The notes: generated by a model not told the origin, from the sequence alone. Counted from the stretch's first letter, positions 10,841 through 22,475 are shown. The stretch is DNA of 64,000 nucleotides from Prorocentrum cordatum (GCA_963575745.1 CAUYUJ010022393.1:486501-550500), one strand, 5' to 3'. Translations and numbers: made by a program.

Positions 10841-11150
10841 GCGTGGGGGCGGGGGGTGCCCCGTCACTGCGCGCCGCTTAGCGGCCAAGCGCCCAACTGG
10901 CGGTCCGCCAAGCCGCCTAGCCACGTGCCAGCACGTCGCCTTTCTTGTTGGGGCCTTTTACCTCACGCGGTCTGTCAGGTGAGATCTTCATCGTCTGTCC
11001 GCCGTCTGTAGCGTCAGTCGCACTGCGCCGGGGGAGGGGGTTTTGTAGCCCGCCCTCGTATCTTAAGGCTGCACCGCCGCAAATAGTGCTTGCGAGTTGT
11101 CGCACCGCAGTGCGCCTCGCGGACGGACCCTGGTCCGCCTACTTGTCCGA
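10841..11150 (+). repeat. LINE 3' terminal sequence (copy 1)
   Basis: This ~310-bp non-coding block follows ORF2 and leads directly into the CT tail. It is closely similar to 17,536-17,844, and the same landmarks occur in the same order. In LINEs such 3' ends are where the RT starts copying, so it is the likely RT recognition region; that role is inference. Bases 10,785-10,840 are also non-coding. Confidence 0.75.
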
Positions 11151-11622
<472 letters not shown>

Positions 11623-11774
11623 CTAGTCTCGGCTCGAGAGTGCCCAGCACTCAGACCGCAGCCGCGACGCGAAGCGCCCCGCCTCGGAGCCAGACTCCCA
11701 GGCCTCGCGAGACCGGAGGGGTCCCACCAGGACCCTACTGATTCGCGTCACCTCTCCTCAGTGCGACCGCCGCC

Positions 11775-14700
11775 ATGGCCCCCCTGTCTGTGCCAGGCCG
11801 CCACCGCGCCTTCACGTCTCACCATGCTGTACTACCTGAGCTACCTGGCCATGTTACTGTGCACAGGCACCAGGACCTTGTCTTCCGCGTGCCCGTCCTG
11901 CACGGGCGCGACCTCCCAGTACCACCTGGACACGCCCCACACGTGCCGCGTGCGGATCTTCACGAAGATCTACGTATACTTGGGCATGACGTGTTTCACC
12001 TGCGCGCCGAGCTGCGCGCCTACCGAGCCGACCTCCGCGCTCACCTACCAGGCACCGACGCCAACGCAGACGACTCCGTCCAGCACCTGCACACCTCGGT
12101 ACGGCCAGGTATCCAGGGGGGGGTCGGGCCCCCGACTGCTGAGGGTGACGGTGCTGAGTGCGGTCGGGCTGTTCCCACGCCTGCCGTCGTCGCGCCGTGC
12201 GTGACAAGCAGTCGGCCCCCAACCTCCCCCCGAGAGCGCTCCCGCGGCAACGTAGGCACCGCTCTCATCTTCATCGGCATTATCTTGCTGAACTTTGGGT
12301 ACGGCCGTGGCTCCACCTTCAGCATCGTTCTCGGCACCGTCGGTCCGCAGACAGCATTGACGCCAGCTCTGACGACGGCACTGCAGTCAGCATCGACGCC
12401 AGCGAGTGGTACGAATTCGGCACCACCCTCGCCCCCTCCCTCACCCCGCCCCGCAGGAGGAGGAGGAGACGATGACGACCACGACGACCTTGACGACTCA
12501 TTACCGGCGCCGGCGCCGAGGTCAGCACCGACGCTCCCACCGACGGCAGTCGCCGATCTATCGATGATGCATGCATATACGACCACAGGTTCGCTGACCC
12601 CGACGGCAGCATTGACGGCGGCGAGGACGGCTCCGACGGCAGCACCGCTAGCATCACAGACTCCGACGGCGGCATCGATAGCACCGCCGGCTCCGATGGT
12701 AGCATCGACGGCAGCGACGCCACCACTGCCAGCGGCGGCTCCGACGTCAGCATCGACGGCAGCGACGCCAGTACTGCCAGCGACATCTCCGACGGCCGCA
12801 AGGGACGTCAGTACCACAATCAGCCACTCCCGCGCTACCTGTATGGCCACTCGCTCGGCGGCGCCTTCAGGCCCGCCGAAGCCTGGTGACCTACAGACCT
12901 CTCCTCGGCATCATCGTCCTTCAGAGTTGCAGCCAGCTTTGACGCCAGCTCCGACGTCCGTATCGAGGCCAGCACCGACGCCAGCCCCTACGACAGCACC
13001 GCCAGCGTCAACACCCATGCCTGCGCCTACGCCGGTACCTACGCCAGGGTTGCAGGCCGCATCGACGCCAGCTCCGGCGTCTCCATCGAAACCAGCACCG
13101 ATGACAGCTCCTATGCCAGCACCGCCAGCGGCACCAACCACTAATTTTCCCACCCCGCCGACGACCCTGGGTGTCCCTAGGCTTGCACCGCCGACCACCG
13201 CATCCATTGAGGCGCCCACGTCCACACCAACGACAGCACCGACGGCCGCATCGAGGCCAGCCTCGATGAGTCCTCAGCCAGTCACTGCTCTGACGCCTCG
13301 TCCATGGCCGCGGGCGGGAGTGCAGCCTTCAGGCGCACTCTCCGCTAGCGGGGCCGCCATGTCATGTCATGCCACGTCCGCCTCGTCGCCCGTATCGTCT
13401 GTGTCGCTATCTGCGCCGACGACTACATCGACGCCACCACGGACGGCAGCTGGGACGTCCGCATCGGCAGCGACAGCTTTCGGGCGACCGCCTTCGACGT
13501 CAGCAGTGGCAGACTCGCCGGCGGCGGCACCAACGTTGCCACCCACGGTGGCATCTACGGCAGCTCCCCAAACGGCCTCCACAGCGGTATCCACGGTAGC
13601 ACTCATGACTGCATCCACGGTGGCATACACGGCCATGGCTCCCGCGCCCACGTCCGCACCGACGCCAGCATTGACGACAGGATCGGCCTCAGTATCGTCG
13701 GCACCGACAGCGGCATTGACGACGAGATCGACACCATCAGGCACACCCACGGCTATTGGGGCCGCCATACCACGCCGTATCTTGTCCACCACGTCGACAC
13801 CTACGCCTGCGCCACGGCCCGCATCGACCCCAACAGCGACGTCTGCACCGACGACCGCATCGACGCCAGCCTCGACGAGCCCTCAACCATTCACTGTCCT
13901 GACGCCTCGTTTAGGGCCGCTGGCGCGGGTGCCGTTAGGCGCACCCTACGCTAGTGGGACCGCCATGTCATGTCAGGACACGCCTGCCTCGTCGATTTTT
14001 TCGTCTGCGGCACTGTCTGCATCGACGACAACATTGACGACTACGCCGGTACCCACACCAGAGTTGCAGCCAGCATTTACGCCAACTCCGCCGTCTGCAT
14101 CGACGCTCGCATCCATGGCAGCATCGCCCATAGCTTTGACACCAGCACTGCCAGCGGCAGCTCCCACGCCCACGCCTACGCGGGCACCAACGTTGACACC
14201 AGCACCAACACCGGCACCGAGCGCAGCCGAGACGTCATCGCCGACGACTGCTCTCACGCCAACCCTGCCAGATCCAGCACGCCCTGAGTCGTCCGCGGCG
14301 GCGCCAAAGGAGGCACCCGCGTCGGCCTACACGGCAGCGTTCGTGGAGCGTGTGTGGTTGGAGGTCATCGAGTGGTACAACGTGGTGTCACCGTCCACGT
14401 GGGCCACCTTGTGCGCCACGTACGCCATGTACTACTTCTTCATCGGCTTCCGCGACGAGTGGCGGCGACGGAGCGCAGCTACAGCGCGGCGCCGACGCCG
14501 ACAGTGCGGCGGCGACGTCGACCGCAGACGCCCTCTAGGCCACCAGACGGCCGCCCAGGGCCGCCCTGGCACCAGCCCCCACGCTGCCTCGAGCCTCGAG
14601 CCGACCTCCCTGCCAAAACCTGGGAGCACGCCAGCGGGGGCGGCCCCAGCCCCCCCGCATGGCACCACGCCTGCCATTCCTGTCATCGGCCCCCACACGG

Positions 14701-16613
14701 CCTCAAGCCTTGAGTCGACTCTTCCGCCAAAACCTGGTGGCACGCCAGCGGGGGCGGCTTCAGCCCCCCCGCATGGCACTACGCCTGCCATTTCTGTCAT
14801 CGGTCCCCACGCTGCCTCGAGCCCAGGGGTGACCTCCCCGCCAAAACCTGGTAGCATGGCAGCTGGGCCAGCCTCGGCCGTCTCACATGCTCACACGCCT
14901 GCCCTGGAACCTGGCTCCCTCGAAACCTCGCGCGTTAGCACTAGCACTCCCAGCACTAGCACTGTGACTGTACGGGAGCACCTCGAGCGCTACCTCGGAC
15001 CACAACCAGCCACCATCGGTTACCTCCGAGCCGTCAACCGTCGCTCGGCAGCTCGGATTCCACCGCGGCTCCACGCTGGCACCGAGGTTATCGTACAAGG
15101 CCAGGTCCACAACCCCATCAACGGCCTCCGAGGCATCGTACGAGGGCCGTCCAGGGAGTACCCAGGCCTCTGGACCGTCACGCTGCCTACTGGTGACACT
15201 GCCCACCTCCGCGGTTCCAGTTTGACCGTCCCAGCACCTCCGCTGCGTGCCGAGGTGCTGCCCACCAGTACAGGCATACTCACGAGGGCGCCAATCCAGG
15301 CCCCCCAGCCTGCCCCCGCAGCGTACACAAGTTGCAGCAGTCTGGCGGCACGGCGTCCTGACGACACAGCGGCGGCACCCTGCAAGTCGGCCTCGCTGCC
15401 TGCCGCCAGCAGCCGCGATCAGACGGACAACACGGCTGGCCACGACGAAGGCCCCGGTGGCTCACGCGATGACGGTGACGACGACGGCCTCTTCCTCGGG
15501 GTACAGGTCGAGATCACCGCACCGACCAGCCCTCTGCGTGGATACATCGGCACAACCATCGACTTGTCTGGCGACCGCGTCGTGGTCCAGTTCACCGGCG
15601 GTCTCACCGTCGGTTGGAGCCGCTCCGATGTGACTCGCGTTCGCAAAGACCCAGGGCTTCAGCTGTCAAGCAGCACGCAGAAACTGATGCGGCGCCTCGA
15701 CCAGTCGCCGCGCCCCTTCCCCGGGACTGCCCTGGAGCCCCTCCATGACATCCCAGAGGAGCCTGTCCCTGCTGACCTCCCGCCTGCCCCCTGGACGGAA
15801 ATGTCTGTGGAAAAGACAAGTGCCTGTTGTTCACACCTGCTACACATGCGTAAAATCACTCACTCTGACTCTATTCTGTTATGTCAGAAACAAGGATGCC
15901 GCCACACAGTGTCTCAGCCTGATGTGTCAGAAACAAGGATGCCGCCACACAGTGTCTCTCCCCTGCCGACGGCCGCAAGAGACGTCAGTACCACAATCAG
16001 CCACTCCCGCGCTACCTGTATGGCCACTCGCTCGGCGGCGCCTTCAGGCCCGCCGAAGCCTGGTGACCTACAGACCTCTCCTCGGCATCATCGTCTCTCA
16101 GAGTTGCAGCCAGCTTTGACGCCAGCTCCGACGTCCGTATCGAGGCCAGCACCGACGCCAGCCCCTACGACAGCACCGCCAGCGTCAACACCCAGGCCTG
16201 CGCCTACGCCGGTACCTACGCCAGAGTTTCAGGCCGCTTCGACGCCAGTTCCGGCGTCTCCATCGAAACCAGCACCGATGACAGCTCCTATGCCAGCACC
16301 CCTAGCGGCACAAACCACAAATTATCCCACCCCGCCGATGACCCTGGACGTCCCTAGGCTAGCACCGCCGACCACCGCATCCATTGAGGCGCCCACGTCC
16401 ACATCAACGACAGCACCGACGGCCGCATCGAGGCCAGCCTCGATGAGTCCTCAGCCAGTCACTGCTCTGACGCCTCGTCCATGGCCGCGGGCGGGAGTGC
16501 AGCCTTCAGGCGCACTCTCCGCTAGCGGGGCCGCCATGTCATGTCATGCCACGTCCGCCTCGTCGCCCGTATTGTCTGTGACGGCAGCTGGGACGTCCGC
16601 ATCGGCATCCTGA
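11775..16613 (+). CDS. Long low-complexity ORF with membrane segments and SH3/KOW-like segments
   Basis: This frame is open for 1612 codons; its function is unknown. Residues about 161-178 (GTALIFIGIILLNFGYG) and 876-892 (ATLCATYAMYYFFIGF) look like membrane spans, the second followed by an Arg-rich stretch. Between them lies Pro/Thr/Ala-rich low-complexity sequence. Residues about 930-1040 hold three 40-residue tandem repeats. Residues about 1094-1150 (EVIVQGQV..GLRGIVRG) and 1240-1295 (QVEITAP..LRGYIGT) resemble two SH3/KOW-type barrels. The end of the frame runs into a duplicated copy of its own middle part. At 11,823 a different frame gives a signal-peptide-like start (MLYYLSYLAMLLC), so the true N-terminus is uncertain. 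Openness may partly reflect composition. Confidence 0.5.
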   Translation: MAPLSVPGRHRAFTSHHAVLPELPGHVTVHRHQDLVFRVPVLHGRDLPVPPGHAPHVPRADLHEDLRILGHDVFHLRAELRAYRADLRAHLPGTDANADDSVQHLHTSVRPGIQGGVGPPTAEGDGAECGRAVPTPAVVAPCVTSSRPPTSPRERSRGNVGTALIFIGIILLNFGYGRGSTFSIVLGTVGPQTALTPALTTALQSASTPASGTNSAPPSPPPSPRPAGGGGDDDDHDDLDDSLPAPAPRSAPTLPPTAVADLSMMHAYTTTGSLTPTAALTAARTAPTAAPLASQTPTAASIAPPAPMVASTAATPPLPAAAPTSASTAATPVLPATSPTAARDVSTTISHSRATCMATRSAAPSGPPKPGDLQTSPRHHRPSELQPALTPAPTSVSRPAPTPAPTTAPPASTPMPAPTPVPTPGLQAASTPAPASPSKPAPMTAPMPAPPAAPTTNFPTPPTTLGVPRLAPPTTASIEAPTSTPTTAPTAASRPASMSPQPVTALTPRPWPRAGVQPSGALSASGAAMSCHATSASSPVSSVSLSAPTTTSTPPRTAAGTSASAATAFGRPPSTSAVADSPAAAPTLPPTVASTAAPQTASTAVSTVALMTASTVAYTAMAPAPTSAPTPALTTGSASVSSAPTAALTTRSTPSGTPTAIGAAIPRRILSTTSTPTPAPRPASTPTATSAPTTASTPASTSPQPFTVLTPRLGPLARVPLGAPYASGTAMSCQDTPASSIFSSAALSASTTTLTTTPVPTPELQPAFTPTPPSASTLASMAASPIALTPALPAAAPTPTPTRAPTLTPAPTPAPSAAETSSPTTALTPTLPDPARPESSAAAPKEAPASAYTAAFVERVWLEVIEWYNVVSPSTWATLCATYAMYYFFIGFRDEWRRRSAATARRRRRQCGGDVDRRRPLGHQTAAQGRPGTSPHAASSLEPTSLPKPGSTPAGAAPAPPHGTTPAIPVIGPHTASSLESTLPPKPGGTPAGAASAPPHGTTPAISVIGPHAASSPGVTSPPKPGSMAAGPASAVSHAHTPALEPGSLETSRVSTSTPSTSTVTVREHLERYLGPQPATIGYLRAVNRRSAARIPPRLHAGTEVIVQGQVHNPINGLRGIVRGPSREYPGLWTVTLPTGDTAHLRGSSLTVPAPPLRAEVLPTSTGILTRAPIQAPQPAPAAYTSCSSLAARRPDDTAAAPCKSASLPAASSRDQTDNTAGHDEGPGGSRDDGDDDGLFLGVQVEITAPTSPLRGYIGTTIDLSGDRVVVQFTGGLTVGWSRSDVTRVRKDPGLQLSSSTQKLMRRLDQSPRPFPGTALEPLHDIPEEPVPADLPPAPWTEMSVEKTSACCSHLLHMRKITHSDSILLCQKQGCRHTVSQPDVSETRMPPHSVSPLPTAARDVSTTISHSRATCMATRSAAPSGPPKPGDLQTSPRHHRLSELQPALTPAPTSVSRPAPTPAPTTAPPASTPRPAPTPVPTPEFQAASTPVPASPSKPAPMTAPMPAPLAAQTTNYPTPPMTLDVPRLAPPTTASIEAPTSTSTTAPTAASRPASMSPQPVTALTPRPWPRAGVQPSGALSASGAAMSCHATSASSPVLSVTAAGTSASAS
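12787..13465 (+). repeat. Internal direct duplication, copy 1
   Basis: This ~650-bp segment recurs almost unchanged at 15,966-16,602, about 3.2 kb downstream. Copy 1 keeps a ~45-bp stretch near its 3' end that copy 2 lacks. Confidence 0.8.
14573..14900 (+). repeat. ~120-bp tandem repeat, three units
   Basis: Each unit encodes a block like SLEPTSLPKPGSTPAGAAPA and an HGTTPAIPVIGP-like end. The first two full units contain a GC-rich hairpin; the third is diverged. Confidence 0.7.
14748..14772 (+). repeat. C-bulged hairpin motif in the second element
   Basis: Outer stem GCGGGGG/CCCCCGC, bulged C, core GGCT-TC-AGCC, identical in design to the 10,257 copy in the LINE. A variant lies one repeat unit upstream at 14,634-14,657. 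Confidence 0.6.
15881..15963 (+). repeat. 43-bp minisatellite, first cluster (2 units)
   Basis: Units begin TGTCAGAAACAAGGATGCCG and end near CACAGTGTCTC. The cluster sits at the left edge of the second duplication copy. Confidence 0.8.
15966..16602 (+). repeat. Internal direct duplication, copy 2
   Basis: Near-identical to 12,787-13,465, bracketed by the two 43-bp minisatellite clusters and lacking ~45 bp near the right end. Confidence 0.8.
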
Positions 16614-16807
16614 CCAGCGTGGTTCGGCCACCATGTTGTTTGTATGTGCCAATCTTGCGTTTATTCTTGTTTCTGGTTTACCTGAATGTGGTGACGTTAA
16701 CCCGGCCGGCCACCTTCGCTATCTACTGCTTGGCTTTCAGAGCAAATAGGTGGTGAGATGCGTAAGTGTGCACACGTCTTCTATCCCACTTAGTGGGATA
16801 ACGGGTT

Positions 16808-16975
16808 GTGTCAGAAACAAGGTTGCCGCCACACAGTGTTCTGCCTGACGTGTCAGAAACAAGGATGCCGCCACACAGTGTCTCTGCCTGATGTGTCAGA
16901 TACAACGTTGCCGCCACACAGTGTCTCTGCCTGATGTGTCAGAAACAACGTTGCTGTCACACAGTGTCTCTCCCC
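16808..16975 (+). repeat. 43-bp minisatellite, second cluster (4 units)
   Basis: Units start near 16,808, 16,850, 16,893 and 16,936 and match the cluster at 15,881. Between 16,614 and 16,807 I see no gene. Confidence 0.8.
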
Positions 16976-17119
16976 TGCCGGCACGAGCGGCGGCGTTCGC
17001 AATGGGTTCTCATCCACACCCTCATCCTGTCCAGCGTGGTTCTGCCTCGCCCTCGCCGCGTGTGCGCGTCCTGCCTTGCTCACCCAGGTGCTGTTCCCTG
17101 GTGTGCCGTGCCTGCTGGC

Positions 17120-17144
17120 GGGGTGGCGGCTTCAGCCCCTCCCC
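17120..17144 (+). repeat. C-bulged hairpin motif, 3' part of the second element
   Basis: Outer stem GGGG-T-GG/CC-T-CCCC, bulged C, core GGCT-TC-AGCC. It is the rightmost member of the set. Confidence 0.55.
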
Positions 17145-17535
17145 ACGCACTCGAGTCTCCACGCCATGTCATGTTCGCCATGTCGTTGCGGGTGCATCCG
17201 CTGTGAGGGCCTCCACTGCACCCTTGCACTGTCTCTGCCTGTGCGCATGCTGGGCCATTCGGCTCCCAGCATGTGCACCTTTTCCTCAGCGCGTCTGGCG
17301 CCCCTCTGCCGTCCGCCGCCTGGCCGCGGACTCTGTCACTTTCGAGGTCCGCCAATGGGGGCTAAAGGTTAGCTGGCAGCGGCTGGTGCCGCTGTGCTGT
17401 CGGCTAGCTTTTGCCGCTCCTGTTGGGGTTCTCGGCCTGTGCGCACTGTGCTGGGCCATACGGCTCCCAGCTGGTGCACCTTTTCTCTTTTCGCCAGCCC
17501 GTGCGCCCGTGAGGCACCGCGGCCACGGGGCCTGG

Positions 17536-18152
<617 letters not shown>

Positions 18153-18169
18153 CTCTTCGCTACTGGCTT

Positions 18170-18300
18170 CTGACGGAGTCTGGGTTAGGTGAGCCTGAGT
18201 GTGGGTGAGTCTGAGTATGGGTACGTCTGTGTGTGCCTGACTCTGAAGAAATGAATCTGAGTGTGAGTGAGCTTGTGTATGAGTGAGTCTGGGTGCGAGT
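18170..18300 (+). repeat. Degenerate GTGAGTCTGAGT minisatellite
   Basis: Loose repeats of GAGTCTGAGTGTGGGT type. The same family recurs at 19,079-19,130 and 33,420-33,790, and in reverse orientation at 50,740-51,180. Confidence 0.6.
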
Positions 18301-18306
18301 CTGAAT

Positions 18307-19078
18307 CCCAATGGTGCCCCTGGCAGTGTCTGGCGACTAGGAGGCCCGGGTCGACTCCTCTTTGGGAAGCCAAAATGCTGCCCCTGGCAGCGTTTGGTGA
18401 CTATGAAGCCCCTGGTGGACCCCCCCTGGGGCTCCCAAATGATGCCCCTGGCAGCGTTTTGTGACCATGAGGCTCTCAAGAGAGACATGTTGGGGAGGCC
18501 AAACGGCAATTCTAGCTGAGACGTCCCACCAAAATCGGCGCGAACGGGCTCGTGAGATCAGCCAGGGTGGCTCCCCCTTGGGGCTCCCAAATGATGCCCC
18601 TGGCAGCGTTTTGTGACCATGAGGCTCTCAAGAGATACATGTTGGGGAGGCCAAACGGCAATTCTAGCTGAGACGTCCCACCAAAATCGGCGCGAACGGG
18701 CTCGTGAGATCAGCCAGGGTGGCTCCCCCTTGGGGCTCCCAAATGATGCCCCTGGCAGCGTTTTGCGACCATGAGGCTCTCAAGAGATACATGTTGGGGA
18801 GGCCAAACGGCAATTCTAGCTGAGACGTCCCACCAAAATCGGCGCGAACGGGCTCGTGAGATCAGCCAGGGTGGCTCCCCCTTGGGGCTCCCAAATGATG
18901 CCCCTGGCAGCGTTTTGTGACCATGAGGCTCTCAAGAGAGACATGTTGGGGAGGCCAAACGGCAATTTTAGCTGAGACGTCCCACCAAAATCGGCGCGAA
19001 CGGGCTCGTGAGATCAGCCAGGGTGGCTCCCCCTTGGGGCTCCCAAATGATGCCCCTGGCAGCGTTTTGTGATCATGA
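18307..19078 (+). repeat. 152-bp satellite, four full units plus partials
   Basis: The landmark GCTCCCAAATGATGCCCC occurs at 18,431, 18,583, 18,735, 18,887 and 19,039, giving an exact 152-bp period. Units differ at only a few bases. Diverged half-units precede them from 18,307. Confidence 0.9.
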
Positions 19079-19127
19079 GAGAGTGTGAGTGTGAGTGAAT
19101 GTGACTGTGAGTGAGTCTGAGTGAGAG

Positions 19128-19392
19128 TGAGTCTCATCTTATCTTATCGAGTCCTATCTTATCTTACCTTTATTACCCTCTATCTTATCTTATCTTGAAA
19201 TCTCTTATCTTGTCTTAGCTTATCTTATATCAACTCATCTTATCGCATCATATCTTGTCTTATCTTATTACTCCATAGGCTGTCTTATCTTATCTATTAT
19301 CATACCTTGTCATATATCTTATCTTACCTTATCATATCTTGTGCTATCTTATCTTATCTTGTAGTATCTTATCTTGTCTTGTCTTATCTGGT
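19128..19392 (+). repeat. TATCT-type low-complexity tract
   Basis: Imperfect repeats of ATCTTATCTT; it has no coding potential. Confidence 0.85.
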
Positions 19393-19713
19393 GATTATCA
19401 TTGGGAGGAGGGAGGCGCGAGCGGGAGGAAGGAGGAAGGAGGAGCAGTGGGAGGCGTCAGAGTAATAACAAGAACCCCAATCCTTAGGATATGGGGAAAA
19501 ACAACCAACGGGCCGCAGTAACACCTTATCTCGCCCAAGCCCTCCCCCCCCCCTACGTGCGATCGCTACCGTTCCCCGCGGGGGCGGGAGGGGCTCGGCC
19601 CTGGCAGCGACCGCTTCTCGCCCGAGGGTGCAAGCCATCTCCAGGTACCCCAATGCCGGGCCCTGGGCTCCCCGGACTCTTCGAGCCGGCGGGCGCGAGC
19701 GAGCCGAAGCATT

Positions 19714-19872
19714 AAGTCGGGCGTGTCCCCCTACAGGGGGATTCTGGGCGAAAAACAAAAAATACTCCTAAAATGCAATCCAAATTTTCAAAAATGATTT
19801 AAAACAAATCGTCCCCAGACTAATTGTTGACTATCTTTGAATATTCCCCCCGTGGAGGGACACGCCCGACGT
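19714..19872. mobile_element. MITE-like inverted-repeat element, family A copy 1
   Basis: Termini AAGTCGGGCGTGTCCC and GGGACACGCCCGACGT are inverted repeats of about 28 bp around an AT-rich core of about 100 bp. Related copies at 23,186 and 34,697 share the termini and core phrases. There is no ORF, so it would be non-autonomous. Confidence 0.75.
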
Positions 19873-20049
19873 AACCGAAGCAGCTCCAGGCGCCGGTCGG
19901 GCCACCCCACGGGCGGGACGCGCTGGGAGCGGAACTGGGGCACGGCGGGCCGCGGGGAGGTGCAGGGAGGGGAGGCGGGGTCCCCTGCTGGTTCCAGGCC
20001 GACTTCGGTGGGCGGCCGGGTTCCCGAGCTTCCAGGTTCCCGGGTTCCT

Positions 20050-20300
20050 GGTCGATCTCCTTATCGATCGGTCTCACCATCCATCGATTTCACTATCGAT
20101 CTCACAATCGATCCCACTATCGATCTTACAGTCGATCTCACTATAGGTCGCACGAGCGATCTCACGATCGATCTCATTATCGATCTCACTGAATCGACTT
20201 CGCGATCCGTCTCATTATCGACCTTACCATCGCCCTCACTATCGATCCCAGTATCGACCTCACTATCGATCTCGCAATCGATCTCACTTTCCATATCATA
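20050..20300 (+). repeat. Degenerate ATCGATCTCACT repeat
   Basis: CGAT-centred units of roughly 12-14 bp recur across 250 bases. The reading frames here are repeat products. Confidence 0.75.
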
Positions 20301-20479
20301 ATTAACTTTCAAACCATCCACTGGTTGAGGGTGTTCCCTTTTGTAAATCATATATGCGAACCAGCGCTAGCACCGAACAGTGCCCGATTGCACTGTGGAG
20401 ATGGGAGCTATTTCGTGTCAGCTACTTACGTGCTGAAAGCTATATGTCATGCGTGGTGTAAGCTATGGAAAGGAAAACT

Positions 20480-20830
20480 ATGCGGGAATGAGGCAGCAGA
20501 GGGCGGGAACGCGGCGGCAACGTGGCCAAGCCTCAACGGACCGCCAAAACGCAGTGAAAAACAACGAATCGGGAACGCGACGGCAAAGAGGCGGCAACTT
20601 GGCGAAACCTCAACGAACCCCCCAGGCGCGCGGTGGGCCGCAACGAGGTGGCAACGGGCGGCAACGTGGCGAAACCTTAGCGACCCCCCCAGGCGCGAGG
20701 TGGGCCGCAACGAGGCGGCAACGTGGCGAAATCTCTGCGGCCCCCCGAGCGCGGTGGGCGTCAACGAGGCGGCAACGGGCGGCAACACGGCGGAACCTTG
20801 GCGGACCCATCAAATCCCTCAATAATCCAA
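20480..20830 (+). repeat. ~70-bp GC-rich tandem repeat with GGCAACGTGGCGAAACC core
   Basis: Four to five diverged units. A related array with a GACAACGTGGC core lies at 50,118-50,350. Confidence 0.7.
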
Positions 20831-21833
20831 GTAAGAGCCCCTGAGTGCAAACAGTGATTTGGGAATGCACATCGATGGGGAATTTGTTGACTCACAGGAT
20901 AAACAAATACATGAATGAGGAAGTAAATACATAGGGACTGCTTCGGGCGATCCCCCCCCGAGAATGCGAGGCGGGAACCCCCGGGAGCACACCCTTGGGG
21001 CCTGGCTGCCGCGGCACCCAGTCGTCATTCGTCGAAGACGCGAGGCGGCATCTACAGGGAGCACCGCCACCCTATAGGGGCCTGGCGGCCGCGGTAGGCA
21101 GGGTGCGCGAGGCGGGTCGTGAGCTCCTGTCTTTAAACAGCCTAACGGCCCAGCGTGTCGGGCTGGGTCCAAATTTGCTCTTGCAGTTTCCTGAGGCCCG
21201 ACGTTGCCCAAAAAGTACGACAGTGGAACCCTGCATTTCTGCGCCGCTGTCGATCTGCATTGCCTTGCGAGGGTGGGGCCCGATGCTGGGCAACATCGCC
21301 CGGAGGCAAAAAACTGCAACGCACGGGCGTCAGGGAGTCCGACTTGCCGAGTCGGGGCGACCCTCTGCCCTCGAGGTTTTGTGGGGGCTGTGAGAAAGCC
21401 ACGGCGTCTGCTGCGTCGACCGCTTCCCGGGGGATGGGTTTTCCACCCAGGATCCGTTTTCGATGGCCCCGGGGCCCGAAAGCGATCCCACAGGCTGAGA
21501 TCAAGGCATCACGGCCGACTTGTGAAACGTCACATCGTCGGAGATCCAGGCTCGAAGATGCCAAGGCCGTGGACAAAAGACGCGGCGTCGAGTGCCCATG
21601 ATCCGGCCGCGGGCGACCATGCGGCCGGCCGGGCCATGGGCGACTGGCGTGGCGGGGGGGGCACCTATAGGCCGTGGGGCGGGGCGGGCTTCGGCCAAAA
21701 CGACCGCAGAGGAGGAGCCGGGAGAAGGAGACCCAGACAGATGCTCGCGTACACGACGGCAGCTTTCTGGCAGTGTGCGGCCTCCGCGGGCCCTCGCCAA
21801 GACCTGGGACCATCCAAAGACGGCTCGGGATAA
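20831..21833. other. No recognised gene
   Basis: One kilobase with overlapping short frames on both strands and no domain I recognise. Bases about 21,441-21,490 resemble the dispersed family seen at 30,000-30,124. Confidence 0.6.
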
Positions 21834-21995
21834 AACTGAAGGGGCCCTGGGACACACTAGTAAATACACACAAGTAAAATGGTCCCCTATATTTTCCCGT
21901 ATTTGTTGGGTTTTTGTCTTCGCCCCCACTTCCCATATTTTCCCATATTTTCGTAGGAATCGACGATGAATTGTGTCTGTGTGTTTTTTCCCCAA
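21834..21995 (+). repeat. Dispersed repeat family C, copy 1
   Basis: It runs from AAGGGGCCCTGGGACACAC to a TGTGTCTGTGTG-T(n) end. The same order of landmarks occurs at 29,214-29,355 and 62,995-63,145. Confidence 0.7.
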
Positions 21996-22083
21996 CCTGG
22001 AAAACAGCTGTCCTGGGGAAGAGGTCGGGAGTTCTGAGGGCCCCGTGGCGGGGAAGGAAGGGGCGATGCTACAATGCTTGTCC

Positions 22084-22210
22084 TGGCCATCGCTCGGACG
22101 TCCATTCCCTGTGTTTTTCGGTTTCGTGCGTGGATGTTTCGCCACATGATCAAGGATGCTCCTCGATAGTCCTCGCCGAAGGAAAAATACACACGTCCGA
22201 GCGATGCCAA
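22084..22210. mobile_element. MITE-like inverted-repeat element, family B copy 1
   Basis: Left end TGGCCATCGCTCGGACGTCC and right end ACGTCCGAGCGATGCCA are inverted repeats. The core includes a CTCGCCGA box also present in the 24,150 and 27,229 copies. Confidence 0.75.
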
Positions 22211-22351
22211 GTGTCGGGCGTTGCTTCCCGCAGGTCGTGCCATCACGGTGTTTCCGCACGGGGCGCTTCCGCCCGGACTTCGGGCCCCGGGGGCCCCCAC
22301 GGGTCGATCCGGATCGAGCAATTCAGCAAGAAGGCTGGGTTTAGGCCTCAA

Positions 22352-22475
22352 CCTAAACGGTGTTTTTCGTTTTCGTTTTGTCTTCGTTTTCCATCGCTTT
22401 GTCTTCAATCCGCCTTCCCCGCAAAACAAAGTCGAAACGGAAACGGCCCACGAGATCGCCAAAACACCGTTTAGG
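22352..22475. mobile_element. Fold-back element with 15-bp perfect terminal inverted repeats
   Basis: CCTAAACGGTGTTTT (22,352) is exactly mirrored at 22,461-22,475. An 11-bp direct repeat GGCTGGGTTTA lies outside both ends (22,333 and 22,485), displaced by 8-9 bases. Confidence 0.65.

Noticed and set aside
15054-15660. Calling the barrel-like segments a true KOW transcription-factor domain
   Set aside because: The resemblance is a short pattern of Gly and hydrophobic residues; without structure prediction only a loose description is justified.
18431-19078. CRISPR-like array
   Set aside because: Units are contiguous 152-bp satellites without unique spacers, and the context is eukaryotic.
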